From positions 195,769,948-195,833,947 of the forward strand of contig CP136064.1 in NCBI GenBank assembly GCA_032622095.1: a DNA stretch of 64,000 bases, read 5' to 3'. Made by a program: the position numbers and the translations under genes. Below, piece by piece: positions 1 through 10,839 of the stretch. Under the pieces are notes generated by a model. The model was given only the letters and a program-made list of their open reading frames with translations. It did no database searches and was not told the DNA's origin. The DNA comes from Siphonodentalium dalli (taxonomy: Eukaryota; Mollusca; Scaphopoda; Gadilida; Siphonodentaliidae). Each line of letters opens with the position of its first letter. Within the stretch, counting starts at the first letter, position 1.

Positions 1-385
1 TTCCAACCTCCAACTCGTCCTGAAAAAAGGTGTATGGAATTAATTAGTCTAGATTCGAGCGTAATTTGGTCTTGATAGTTGTTACATTTTGGATGTTTCA
101 GTCGAAATTCATGCGGTGGCCCAGTTCCTAAGGTTCGCGTAAGCCATGTTGTACAAATTTAACCCTCTGATTACTAAATAGAGAAGTTCCTTTATAGTGC
201 AAACTATTCAGATGATAAGTTCAATAATTAAAAGGCCATACACGCAATTTGTTGAACTTATTATCTGAACAATTCCTATACCAAGGAATATTAATATTTC
301 TGTACTGTCATTATCTGTTTGTCTGCCTTTCGTCTGTTTATATTTCCTTAACACCCCCATGCAGATACATATTGGATCATTGTAG
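1..385 (+). repeat. Dispersed repeat F, copy 1
   Basis: This stretch closely matches 33003-33386 in the same orientation. Decayed relatives lie near 29245-29330 and 54320-54480. It contains an imperfect stem: a 16-base word at 209-224 is repeated in inverted form at 252-267. There is no coding capacity. In the 33 kb copy the repeat runs directly into the sequence that here resumes only at about 1878, so about 1.5 kb separates the two halves in this copy. Confidence 0.8.
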
Positions 386-647
386 TGTATACTTTCATAA
401 CTGAATGGGATAATCTATAAATAACAAATGGTGTCATTCTTTCCGAGCGTTAAACAAACATATCCTGTTACCCTATTATAATTCGTGTATCTCGTTCATC
501 GATTGCTTTCTGTTGGTATGTGGTACATGTACATGTAATTTCCCCACGAAATTAACCACTTCATTGGTATTTCATCCACCCATAAACTGACAACAATGTG
601 GCGTGACATAGTGGTTGATACGAAACTGACCCCATATATATGTTACA

Positions 648-810
648 GTAAATCAGTGAAATTAGTAATTACGCGAAATCCCTAGGGATTACATGAAACC
701 ACTAAACACGGTCCGTGGTTACACGTAATTACTGAATGTGTCAGGGATTTCATGAAATCACTAAAAGTGGCTAGGGATTACGCGTAATCACTGAAATTTG
801 TTAATTGATT
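648..810. mobile_element. Small palindrome-rich inverted-repeat element
   Basis: The two ends are inverted relative to each other: TCAGTGAAATTAGTAATTAC near 654 faces a related word ending near 806. The interior is built from self-complementary words such as ATTACGCGTAAT and CCCTAGGGATTACATGAAA. There is no ORF. It is probably a short MITE or a decayed fold-back element. Both the boundaries and the target-site duplication are uncertain. Confidence 0.45.
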
Positions 811-965
811 TTACACATTCTTACTGGTCAGATTTCAGTAAATAAGTGTAATGGATTTTAAGAGTCACATTTGCTACTTTACACAATGTAAGTCCAGACA
901 AGTTGTCTCAATGACTAATTAGCTTCTCTGTTGGCATTATTATAATTTAACAGCTAAGTGCTATT

Positions 966-1196
966 ATGGAAGTTGTTTATGTTAATCATTCAGTTGAAAG
1001 GGCCAATGGTGATATCAAGGATATGCTAGTGGCTTGGCTCGCTGACAATGAAACAACAGACTGGCCTAACGGTTTGAAGTTTATTCAGTTCCAGAAGAAT
1101 TCAGCTCACCATTCTGGCATTAAATGTTCGCCTTATTCAGCTGTATTCGGCTGTGAAGCTCGGATTTGGCATGTCCAGCACCTCGTTGCCAACTGA
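966..1196 (+). pseudogene. Integrase core C-terminal fragment (KRBA2/SCAND3-like)
   Basis: The 76 codons carry SVERANGDIKDML, where the glutamate matches the third acidic residue of the DDE integrase core. They also carry HHSGIKCSPYSAVFG, a block typical of the integrase lineage that gave rise to vertebrate KRBA2 and SCAND3. The first two catalytic aspartates, the zinc-binding N-terminus and any reverse transcriptase are absent, so this cannot be a working integrase. The first codons are not homologous to the family, so the real 5' break is near codon 8. It lies in the 1.5-kb block absent from the related 33 kb copy. Family assignment is from recognition only. Confidence 0.6.
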
Positions 1197-1329
1197 GGTG
1201 TTATCAAGCAAACAAACGAAGACATTACTTGAATACTGTATCAAGTTTTAATGATTCCAACTGATGAAAACATGTAGAAAAGTGACTCAGCACGTTACAT
1301 GCATATGCCTTCTCTTTCCGTAGCTTCGG

Positions 1330-1790
1330 TCATTTCCACTTGGCTAGGAAATAATCTCTTCCATAATTAGAAACAATATTCGTATAATGTTACAATACAT
1401 GGCTCTGGTGATCAGGCAATGACATTGACTCGTTGATGCATAGATGCGAATGGAGAATACTTTATTCACCATGGCTGTGCCAAACTGGATCATACACATT
1501 AAACACATCAAACTCTCTTTGTGTGAGCTCATCGTTTGTTTATATACCGATACAGCACGTAGAGAGTGTACGATAAGCAAAATAATCAACACCGTAGCGA
1601 TTTTTTTTTTTGGAAGAGTGATTCACGGTGACCCATTCAACACCGAACTCTTGTGGCGAGGATTAGTGAGCGCTATAACAATATGTTGCAAAAACATGGT
1701 GTCAGTTTTAATTAACCAAAGTTCATTAGTGGGGTATTCCCGTTGTTGGGTATTTTGCTTATCGCACACTATTTAAATACTGTACAACAG
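1330..1790 (+). repeat. Dispersed repeat G (inverted copy near 39.1-39.45 kb)
   Basis: The stretch is recognisable in reverse complement at about 39065-39450. Shared blocks include the part with ATGCGAATGGAGAATA near 1444 and the part with CCATTCAACACC near 1633. In both places it lies beside the TTTGCGAT palindromic repeats, so it belongs to the same large composite element. Open frames through it on either strand look incidental and match no protein I know. Confidence 0.7.
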
Positions 1791-1885
1791 GTTCTGTAAC
1801 ATAATTTGGCTTTGTTTACATAACCCAACATACGGACTTGACAATTACATATTATGTACGCGATATGTATGATGGGTATAAAGAA

Positions 1886-2273
1886 AGGTCTGGGTGAACC
1901 ACAAATTGATTTATATTAGTCTGATCTGCCTAAAAGCCTAAAATAGGCCGACCAGTCTTCCTGACACAGTGCTCACCATTGTAAGAGAGGGGACTCTAAA
2001 TTTCTTGACTAATGGAATTATGTTTGTTTGAATATTTGTATATGTTTATTTTGAATATTCTCAGTTTGCGATTTATCGTAAAACTATTTGAGATTTATCG
2101 GAAAGGTTTGCGAGTTATCACAAACATGTTTGTGATTTATCGCAAAGTTGTTTTGCGATTTATCCCAAAGGTTTGCTTCCCTTATCCCATATGTATGCTG
2201 GCTGTGAAAGACCGATCGGTCTATTTTAGCCCGACCGGGCTGTTATAGATCGATAGGTGGTTCACCCAGACCT
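1886..2273. mobile_element. 388-bp TIR unit with TTTGCGAT palindromes
   Basis: The ends are inverted repeats of about 65-70 bases. The left begins AGGTCTGGGTGAACCAC at 1886; the right ends with its complement at 2273. Each arm continues through CTAAAATAG and CCGA words. The middle holds near-palindromes of the form TTTGCGATTTATCGCAAA. There is no coding sequence. Related units lie at 2390-2690, 10840-11050, 33391-33600 and 37590-39010, so this is one module of a larger repeat family. Confidence 0.65.
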
Positions 2274-2389
2274 GTTTAAGATGTCTGATTTATAATGTTT
2301 AGTTTAATTACACACAAATTTGGCCGATTATTTCAGACATTCAGACAAATTTTACCCCACGTGCAGGGAACAGGTAAAGGGAATCCCGA

Positions 2390-2690
2390 CCCAGACCTGT
2401 TTAAGATGTCTGATTTATAATGTTCACATGGAAGCTCATTAGTGCGAACACATAATTATATCTGCGAAAAATCATAAACCTTTGCGATAAATCTCAAACA
2501 TCTTTGATATAAATCACAAAGTATAATCACCAAGTAGTTTCAGAGTAATCGCAAAGATGTTTGAGATTTGTCGCAAAGGTTTGCGAGCTATCGCAAATGT
2601 GTTTGTGATTTATTGCAAAGTTGTTTTGCGATTTATCGCAAATGTTTGCTCCCTTATCCCACATGTATGCTGGCTGTGAAATTTAATTCT
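2390..2690 (+). repeat. TTTGCGAT palindrome repeat unit
   Basis: The unit starts with CCCAGACCTGTTTAAGATG and continues through seven or more TTTGCGAT/ATCGCAAA words to CCCTTATCCCACATGTATGC. It is the reverse-orientation counterpart of the units at 37981-39000. The sequence immediately after it (from about 2700) is the truncated LINE. Confidence 0.7.
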
Positions 2691-2739
2691 CTTTTTTGGA
2701 CGTGCACTCAATATCTCTTAAACTTGTTATGGGAAAACG

Positions 2740-4210
2740 AATATCACCTCACTATTTTACTAGCACCGTATCAGAAAATGATCAGAATACTGCAGCGCCA
2801 CGTAACTGGGACCCGAGCGAAATAAATACGTATTTGGGAAACCTCAATCGAAGGAATGTAGAAGAAATATCCATTATTTTAAGGAACTTAGACGAAAGCA
2901 CGATCGATCATAACGAAGTAAATACAGTTGTAGAAATGATATCTGATACCCTCATTGCAGCTGCTCGTGAAACGTTCGGTACGCGAAAGCCCAACATCCA
3001 AGGGCAAACTGAAATCAAAATAAATAACCCCTGGTTTAACAAGAATTGCGGAGAAAGCCGTGCACACTATAGGAAGGCAAAGCGATGTTGTAAACGCAAC
3101 CCCTCTAGTGCAAATCAAATTCATTTGAAGAACGCAGGAAAAGCTTATAAGCGATCGTTGAACACTGCTATAAAACAGCACAAGACGCGGACACGCGAGA
3201 AAATGACACTTTTGAGTCACAATGATTCCAGTCAATTCTGGAGATTAATCCGAAAGGAAAATAGCCAGAACGTGGACAAAAATATATCTCTCGACGCTCT
3301 TTATAGTCATTTTCAAGAATTAAATCGTGGTGAGGATAACAATACTGATATTCCGCTCTCAGTACCGGAAATCAATATTGATGTTGAATATGAATTGAAT
3401 ACAAAAATTACCAAAGATGAAATAAGAAACTGTATAGCTAACCTGAATCATAATAAAGCCACTTCCGATTATCTTATCAGAAATGAATATTTGAAAAGTT
3501 CAGTGGATATTATGATGCCAATCCTGGCCAATCTATGTAAAACTTTTTAATCTAATATTTTATTCTGGATTTGTGCCTGATAGCTGGTTGGTGGGTAATA
3601 TAATTCCGATATATAAGAAAAAAGTGCCAAAACGTGAGCCTGGGAATTATCGTGGCATAACTATTCTTAGTTGTTTTGGGAAGCTATTTACCTCTGTTCT
3701 TAATCTCAGGCTTAATTATTTTTCTCAGTCAGTAAATTTTATCTCAAAATTTCAGAGTGAATTCAGAACAGGATATTCCACAACCGACAATCTATTTTTC
3801 TCAATTCCTTGATTGATTTAGCACGATTACACTACAAAAAAACGTTTATTATGTGTGGAGGGAAGGTCTGTGGTATAAAATGGAAATATCTGGAATTAAT
3901 GGCAAGATGTTAAATAGTATTACTAATATATACCGCGGGATTAAATCCAAAGTTGTCTTAAACGGCCAGGTGTCCGGAACTTTTGTGTATAATGTCGGAG
4001 TGAGACAAGGGGGAAACCTCTCGCCGTTTTTATTCTCGCTGTATGTTAACGATCTCGAATGTTTTCTCTCTGACGCAGATGTGGAGGGTCTTACTAATGC
4101 ATCTCAGGATCTTGAGCAACTCGGAATTTTTTTGAAAGTATTTATAATCCTTTATGCCGATGACACAGTTTTGTTGTCAGAATCACCACACGATTTAACA
4201 CGAAGCAAAT
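2740..4210 (+). pseudogene. 5'-truncated LINE reverse transcriptase, broken
   Basis: This is the pol segment of a non-LTR retrotransposon from the linker after the endonuclease into the reverse transcriptase. Frame 1 runs to a stop near 3548 and holds the linker, including FWRLIRKE. A shifted frame from about 3555 holds PDSWLVGNIIPIYKK and NYRGITILS. From about 3853 come the GVRQGGNLSPFLFSLYVNDL block and the catalytic YADD near 4155. The motif A segment, with the first catalytic aspartate, is deleted between about 3845 and 3855. The endonuclease is missing. The 3' end stops at 4210, where a second LINE appears to have inserted. RT identity is secure; the clade is not. Confidence 0.85.
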
Positions 4211-4262
4211 TGTTTTGTTTTTGGTTTTTTTAAGTATAGATTCGCAAATAAAATAAATATAA

Positions 4263-6372
4263 TCATTTGGGGTCGAAACGCTTAGTCGCTGCAATATATT
4301 GCTGTGTGATGGAAAATAGTTTCATATTTTTTTGGGACGAGATATAAGGTATTCCACACATGAGTTCTGAAATATTGTTTATTTTGAGATTTTCGTGGGT
4401 TAGTTTCTCAAAGAAAACCGAGCGCTCACGTTGGTTCAATGGGCACATGAAGCAATAGTGATAGGCGTCTTCAGATCTGGTTCCACATGAGCATGCGGGG
4501 CTGTCAGCGATATAATTGTTGAACATATCACATCTGAGTTCACTGCAAAAATTACGTATGCGACAATGAGAAATGTTGTATTTGCTGCGTCCAGCATAGA
4601 AATGCAGAGGGGGGCTGAGTGTGGGATCTATATGTTACAAGTTGGTTTTAAAGGTAGAAAATTGATCAGCATCGGTGATTACTTTGGGAAGCTTATTCCA
4701 TTCTATGACCATCGCTGGAAAAAAAGACTGTTTGAAGTGTTCAGTATTGCAATAGTATGAATATAATTTACCGGGGCGTCTCCAATTATAATCTGCAACC
4801 TCATGTGATCTGGGGGAAGTGTATTAGCTAGATAAGAGGGGGCTAAATTATTGATTATTTTATAGAGTGCCTGCAGTTTATGTAGTTGATGTCGTTTATT
4901 GAGTGAGGGCCATCCAACCTCCTGTAATACCGTGTTGTCCGAAGCAGAACGGGTGATACCGCTAACTATCCGTCCAGCGTCGATATGAAGCCAGTCAAGC
5001 TTCTCTGACATATATTTTGAAGCATTGTCCCAAACGGCGTCTGAATAATCAAATAAGGGTAAAATATATGTTTTGTAAATAATTTCAATGGTTTTCCGGT
5101 TAAGTTGATATTTAGTCCGTCGGAGTTGAGACAGGCGCGAGGCAATTCTTTTGACAGACCCTTCAATGTGTGCGTTCCATTTGAGATTTGATTGGAGTTC
5201 TAGACCTAAGTGTATATGCTTGTCCACGAAGTCGATTGAATTTCCTACGAAATTGAGGTTTGGTTTCACTGTTGAGGGCGCAACAAATGAAAAGGACATG
5301 CTAACTGTTTTAGTTGGGTTGAAGACCTAAGCTGACCAGCCAGTTTAGGTACCACGCTGTAATTTTGTCTAAATCGCTGTTCATAGTATGTTCAAGTATA
5401 TTAAGATCAAAGTGACTGTTCGTGAGGCAGGTGTCGTCGGCATACACTCTCGTTATTGGTTCAATACCGTCGGCTAAATCATTTATATAGACAAAGAACA
5501 AAAACGGACACAGGATATACCCTTGTGGAACTCCCGCTGGGATGACCTCGTATTTTGAAAATGTATCATTGATTAGGACCCTTTACGTCCGATTGTCTAG
5601 ATAGTTTTCTATCCAATTTAAAATATTTCCTTCCAATCCATAAGCATTTAATTTGTGTATCAATCCCCCTGTGCCAAACCCTTTCAAAGGCTTTGGAAAT
5701 ATCACAGAATATAGAACATGTAAATAGTCCTTTGTCAAGGGATTGGCACAGGTTGTGATATAGGTCTAATAGTTGGTATTTTGTACTATGACCTGTGAGA
5801 AAGCCTGATTGATGGAAATACAAAAGTTCATTTTCAATGAAAAATTTACTAATCTGTTTCAAAACCACTTTCTCAAAACTTTTAGCCACACATGGTAGAA
5901 GGGAAATTGGTCGGTAATTTTTGGCGTCCGCGGGATCATCTTTTTTGAAAATCGGGATCACGTTTGCTGCTTTCCAGGACTCTGGGAATTTCTCTGAGTT
6001 GATAGATTTCCTGAATAGAAGGACGAGTGGGTGAGCTATTGATTTTGCTGTTTCCCGGAGCATTCTAACACTAATCCCATCATGCCCATGGGCTTTGTTA
6101 AGTTTAAAAGATTTAATGGCTGATTCAACCTCTGATTCTGTGAAAGTCAAATCTGGCACGGTGTTTGCAGTACGATTCGGAAAATGATGCAAGTTATGGT
6201 TGCTATCATTAATGGTAGAATTCGCAATAAAGCTTTCGTTTAAATTTTTTGCTTTTTCGACATCATCAATTGCATATGTCTTACTGTTGGCAGAGATAGT
6301 GCCGGAAGAACTGTATAGTGGGGGATGTTCTTTGCTCGTTTCTTGTTTATTATGTAATGTATTATTCTCCAA
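4263..6372 (-). pseudogene. LINE ORF2 C-terminal half: reverse transcriptase and CCHC-like end
   Basis: Translation gives the usual RT order: NKAHGHDGIS, WKAANVIPIFKKDD, NYRPISLLP, FCDISKAFERVWHRG (motif A, first catalytic Asp present), AGVPQG, YINDL and VYADDT (motif C). The thumb and connection follow, including YILPLFDYSDAVWD and HQLHKLQALYKIINNLAPSYL. The last block has CSCGTRSEDAYHYCFMCPL, a Cys/His cluster common at the end of this LINE group, and a natural stop near 4263. Frame breaks near 5680, 5520, 5305 and 4700 make it inactive. Confidence 0.85.
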
Positions 6373-7675
6373 AAGTCTCGTGGGTTAGATGATTCTCTTA
6401 TTCGTTCTTCTATATTTTCTTCAAATTTGATTTTCGCGTGCTTCTTCATGTTATTGACTTTGTTCGTTATGGTTTTGTATGTTCTCCAGACTTCAGGGTT
6501 ATTTGCCTTCATGGCTTTTTTCCTTACTCTGTCACGTTTTCGTATCTCAAAACGGATGTCCGAATTGAACCAAATTGTGTCGGAGGTTCTTACTGTAACG
6601 TATGATTGTGGAATTGTTTTCTCCATTATGGACAGGAATTATAGTTGAAAGTTATTGGCAGCTGTGTTCACATCAGGTGCACTTGTTATGAGGTCATCCC
6701 AGTCGACATGGGCAAGTAGATTATTTACACGAGAAAAAATTCCCTTTCTGTAGTTCCATACTTGTCTTAGAAATGACGCTGCGGTCGTATTTTGAAATGA
6801 TATTGTGGCATATACACCTAGGTGGTCTGAAACTCCGAGATCTAGGATATCGGAGTCTATTAAACGGAGTGAGTTTGATGTCAAAATTGGCTCAGGCAAT
6901 GTACTTGAGGTGTTGGTCACTCTAGTGGGGACTGTTATATCATTTTTCATGCTGAAACCATCCGTTATCTGTTTCAACTCCGATGATTCATCCATAAAAT
7001 TTGAGTTAAAATCGCCTGCGATGACTACATATTCAGATATATCAAGAGCGTCTGAAATTGAGGATTCCAGGAGTCCCCAATAATTTTGGGAACAACATTG
7101 ATCAGATCTGTACGATATTCCAAGAACAATGCGAGTTTTCTCTGAGTGGATTTCGAACCAGAGACAGAAAGATTCAAATTCCAATTCAGGTTTACGATTA
7201 AATATTAAGTGGTCGGCGAACATTACACATATTCCGCCACCCTTTGAATCACGGTCTTTGCGAATGGGGGTACAATATCCATCGATTTCTAGTTGGTTAG
7301 AAGGGTAAGATTGGTCAAGATGTGTTGCAGTGAAACATAGAATGTCAAATTCGTTTATAAGGTCTGCAATGTTTTCAAGTTTATTTCGGATACCCCTTAC
7401 GTTATAGTGAAAACACGAGATCGAATTATCAGCGTTAGTCTGCGACAAAGAACCCGGGTTTTTATGGATATCGCCTGATAATTGTAATAGAAAGAATGTA
7501 ATGAGAACAATCGATCTTGCGTTTGGTGGAGTAAAGCATTTTCCGAAGTGAAGGCTGCTGTTTTTTACAGTTTTAGATGCCAACGGTCGTTTTGCTGAGT
7601 CGAAGATACCTATTGCTGCCCTATATTGACTCAAGACACACGTCATTTCAGACGGTGGTTTGAAACCAGGATATG
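6240..7675 (-). pseudogene. LINE ORF2 N-terminal half: 2A-like leader, APE endonuclease, linker
   Basis: From the 5' end there is a hydrophobic stretch and then GDIHKNPGS (codons at 7475-7449), which resembles a 2A ribosome-skipping motif. Endonuclease motifs follow: FHYNVRGIRNKLE, GGGICVMF, IAGDFNSNF and SDHLGVY. The catalytic glutamate normally found in a TET-like motif is replaced (TATHL). A single in-frame TAA at 6641-6639 splits the endonuclease from the linker (IRFEIRKRDRVRKKA, then NPRDFWRII), which continues in the same frame to about 6300. There the frame shifts into the RT portion. Stop, shift and active-site loss together mean it is dead. Confidence 0.85.
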
Positions 7676-7689
7676 GAAGCAAATGGACT

Positions 7690-8340
7690 CCGACTCGACG
7701 AGCAATACAACTAGTGGCACCTCACAAATGGACTTGACTGTTCTTACTTTCTGGGTATTCTGGATAACTGGAAACATGAATGAAGTAAATGAGTAATCAA
7801 ACATTATCAATGCATAGAAAATAGAAAACATGATGGAGACATAGGGACATATACAAATATATACATGCTGATTTTGGGTGGTGATTGGCATGAGGGGGTT
7901 TTCGGCTATTGACGGGTAGCTGTGTTCAACAAATTATTGATTTGCGCTTGGGCATGATTGTTAGCATGGGCTTTTCGTCGGGTTAATCCGAAATAAGTGG
8001 AAGATTAAGCAGTTTCATTGGTGAGGAAAACAACACAAGAATACACATTATGAGAATGTATGGATAGGCATACAAAGGAAGTTATAGTTTAGCCACACCA
8101 GATTGATTCTCGGCACATTATGCTAAGGATTGCATTCACTCACCGAAAGGGTCAAAATTTATTACAGGGAACTATTATCCAGTGTGTAACTCCGTTAAAT
8201 TGGTTAGCATGTGTTAGATAAGATAGGCCATTCCAGCCTTACGAAACCGGGATTTATGTCGGTACGGCCTGTCATAATACCATGCTTACGCATTGTAAAC
8301 GCCACAGGTGTATACGGTAGGCCAAATTATAGAATTCCAT
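7690..8340. other. Unassigned intergenic sequence
   Basis: If the insertion model is right, the first bases after 7684 should be the continuation of the plus-strand LINE, but I cannot recognise RT sequence in any frame. I see no gene, RNA or clear repeat here. Confidence 0.4.
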
Positions 8341-8359
8341 GGTCCAATGTAGGTTTTAT

Positions 8360-8470
8360 AAATAGATAATTGGTTTTTCTGGTTATTTTGGGACGCGTTA
8401 AAGTTGTACTGTGACCCCGAGGCCGGTAAAAGCTGTAGTTGGAATGTCCAAGTTCGTGAAAGTTCTATTG
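8360..8470 (+). repeat. Short dispersed repeat, pair with 12222-12300
   Basis: Both copies share TTTTGGGACG, an AAAGT-CTG-GACC block, GAGGCCG and GTAAAAGYTGTAGTTGG in the same order. They are in the same orientation and moderately diverged. No function is evident. Confidence 0.5.
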
Positions 8471-8784
8471 ACTATGACGATGATTTGAGAATCTTTATTG
8501 TTTTAGGATATTGTAGAAAAGCTAATCTGGCCGTGTCAAATTGAGCTATAGCGATGAGATATCTTTCAGGACAACACATTTCGCGTTTTCGTGGGGTGTG
8601 TATTCGCTGGATGTCTTATAGTTGCAGTATATAACTACATGTATTATGACGCGTTAATTGCGTTCGATGTTTAGGTATGAACAATGGCTGGGTCATGCAC
8701 ACTTGAAGATTTTAGGGCGGGAACACAATTTTTTATCCGCATTTAGAAGCTTTCTGGTTTGGTGTATGAAAAACCTGCTGTAAT

Positions 8785-9104
8785 AAGGCGTCACTCTCAC
8801 CAAGAAAAAGTGCTGAAGGGTACACAGGGTTTGAAAATGTGCTCAAGGGTACACAGGGTTTGTGATCGGCACGAACACCATTACATAAATTGTGTTTATG
8901 AAAGTCTGGCGCCCATTAGCAGTTTGTTTTCAGTACATTTTTATATTCATTGGAACGTAAACAATTATTCTCTGACAGAAATCATGGCAGATACGAAGAC
9001 TGAATGTCCTTTATAATGACATTTCATACCATGTGTACCCTTCAGCACATTTTGAAAATCCTATGTACCCTTCAGCACTTTTTATTTTGTGAGAATGACC
9101 CTTT
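8785..9104. mobile_element. 320-bp TIR MITE
   Basis: The ends are inverted repeats of about 65-75 bases. Each arm has two copies of a word like GTGCTGAAGGGTACACAGG preceded by TCTCAC-AAGAAAAA. The left arm occupies about 8785-8857; the right about 9030-9104. The centre is about 170 bases without coding signal. The open frame across the left half is carried by the repeat and is probably not a gene. Size and arms fit a non-autonomous DNA transposon; superfamily and target duplication are unresolved. Confidence 0.7.
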
Positions 9105-9189
9105 AAGCAGTATTAAGCCGTAGTTTTTTGTAATAATTTGAAGGATTAGTTGTTTTAACGGAATTATGAGGCGGTGCATTCGTGTAACC

Positions 9190-9290
9190 AATATATTTTA
9201 TATTATAATTTATTTTTATGGCTAATAATATGATCTTGGTGGCGTTACCATTTCTGACTATGGTTTTCTTGTTGATATTGTGCTTGAAAT
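9190..9290 (+). repeat. Three-copy short repeat (also 13750-13825 and 27840-27930)
   Basis: The shared core reads GGCTAATAATATGATC followed by GGCGTTACCATTTCTGACTA and GGTTTTCTTGTT. The copy near 13.8 kb is in the same orientation; the copy near 27.9 kb is inverted. The conserved edge suggests the end of a small transposon. Confidence 0.6.
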
Positions 9291-9842
9291 TAATAGCGCG
9301 GAAAAATGAGTCGTGAAAAGTGGACTTTGCAATGATCGACACAATTAGGTCGACTTAGCACATCGTGATCATGCGATATGCTGCCTGTGACCGTTCAAGT
9401 TGGCCTGATGTTGTGTGAAGCTTTTCAACGTGGGTGTTTCAGTTTGAATCAGTTTTGGCTATACTTCCAGTGTTGTCGTGAAAAATCATGTATATTCAGC
9501 CTTAAACACATGGATTAACTGCATGTTATAGTCAACTTGGACTAATTCTTCTGACGTGGAAAAGGTCGATAGCGACGAGAATGTCTGGGTTTAGTTCACA
9601 GAATGATATAGGTGGGTTATACCCGGTAATGATCTGACATTTTAAAGATTTCATCTGTATTCAGCAACAGTGACGTCAAGCGGGGTGCCGGGGTGGTAAC
9701 ATGTTCCATAAGTGGCTGTGGGGGAGGGGGTCTATGAAAATATTTTCCCCTCAACAAAATAGATATATAGATATGAGATATAACAGCTACATTGGGTTTC
9801 AGACATAATTTGGTGAAATGGTATGTGTGTGGGGGGGGGGGG

Positions 9843-9906
9843 TCACACAGCCAATGTTAATGAACAATGGAAATCCTCACACACAGCCAATGTTAATGAA
9901 CATGGA
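9843..9906 (+). repeat. Two tandem copies of a 33-base word
   Basis: The word starting CACACAGCCAATGTTAATGA occurs twice in succession, differing by one indel. It follows a run of G at 9831-9841. Confidence 0.8.
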
Positions 9907-9924
9907 AAACTTCTTCGTTGGACG

Positions 9925-10525
9925 AGGACTTAGAGAATTAGTCAATCAATTGTTTTTTTTATTTTCTATTTTAAAGGCTAAATCATTTATGGTGTACGGT
10001 GAAACCGCGCGGTACCCGATTGAAATTATCTTTAAATCAAGACTTATCAAATTATGGACTTCACTCATATCTTACAATAATATGAAACCATCTAACTCAT
10101 TATATCTATACGGAATACATGTACAAGTTGCCCAAATATTTAGGGACCAGTTTATTCAAGGGTGGTACACTGATATCATTTTATCACGTAAAGGTGAATT
10201 CATTTTCGAAAATTATCTGTACGCAGAAAGTAAGAAAGATATATACAAACTCGCAAGATTTAGAACACGAAACCACAATTTACCCATTTAATCCGGTAGT
10301 TGGTCAATGGAATAATATCCCTAAAGATAAACGTTTATGCTCAGGATGCGACAAAAATTAGATCGGAGATGAACTACACTATTTAATAGATTGCCAGTGT
10401 CTTAAACAGTCAAGAGAATTATTATTCACAGTATTTTCTAGAACCAAATATAGCTTGAGAAAATTGAAAATGCTTGTAACAAATTCGAGACCATCAGTTA
10501 TGAAAAAACCTGTAGGATGATCAGA
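9925..10525 (+). pseudogene. LINE ORF2 C-terminal fragment
   Basis: The translation starts near KSFMVYGETARYPIEIIFKS and continues through LIKLWTSLI, DQFIQGWYTDI, LARFRTRNHNLPI and then, after a frameshift near 10289, WNNIPKDKRLCSGC. An in-frame TAG near 10360 interrupts a C-terminal Cys/His block (IGDELHYLIDCQC). This is the end of a LINE of the same general type as the plus-strand RT at 2.7-4.2 kb: after the RT comes the GRYPIEI region and a zinc-binding tail. No RT remains. Confidence 0.75.
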
Positions 10526-10838
10526 TGTATTTTATCAACGGATACCTGTTCTCCAGACTGAAAGAGGAACAGGTAGCAACCACCTGTCAGGAGGCAGCCT
10601 GATAAATCTGCCTTTTTTGTCAAATCCCCTGTCACGTCCTGATAACACGTACATGCATACTTTATGGAGCACATGCAACGAATGGTCTAAAATTAACGTA
10701 CATTTTAAGTAAAGATGCTTTACCATTTAACATAAATTGTTATCCGCACGTGACAGGGGATAGGTATTGTTATTGTAATCTGTTCTGTCTCTGTACCATG
10801 TATGTTGGATGAGAGAATAAACATATCAACAACAAAAA
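10526..10838 (+). other. Probable 3' UTR and A-rich tail of the preceding LINE
   Basis: The stretch ends with a leader-like GTACCATGTATGTTGGATGA, then AGAGAATAAACATATC and an A-rich run at 10831-10839. That is typical of invertebrate LINE 3' ends. It is followed immediately by the next DNA element. The opposite-strand open frame in this interval has no support. Confidence 0.5.
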
Positions 10839-10839
10839 A

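Larger units (their letters stand above)
4211..7675 (-). mobile_element. Minus-strand LINE, near-complete ORF2, inserted in the preceding LINE
   Basis: Read on the minus strand the element runs from an APE-type endonuclease through a reverse transcriptase to a cysteine-rich C-terminus. It ends in an A-rich tail, visible as T-rich plus-strand sequence at 4211-4231. The 9-base word GAAGCAAAT occurs at 4202-4210 and at 7676-7684, a plausible target-site duplication. There is no separate ORF1. Several disruptions make it non-functional. I place it broadly in the CR1/Jockey group; finer classification needs an RT tree. Confidence 0.8.

Noticed and set aside
1444-1776. 110-codon plus-strand frame in repeat G
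   Set aside because: The inverted copy near 39.1-39.45 kb does not preserve the frame.
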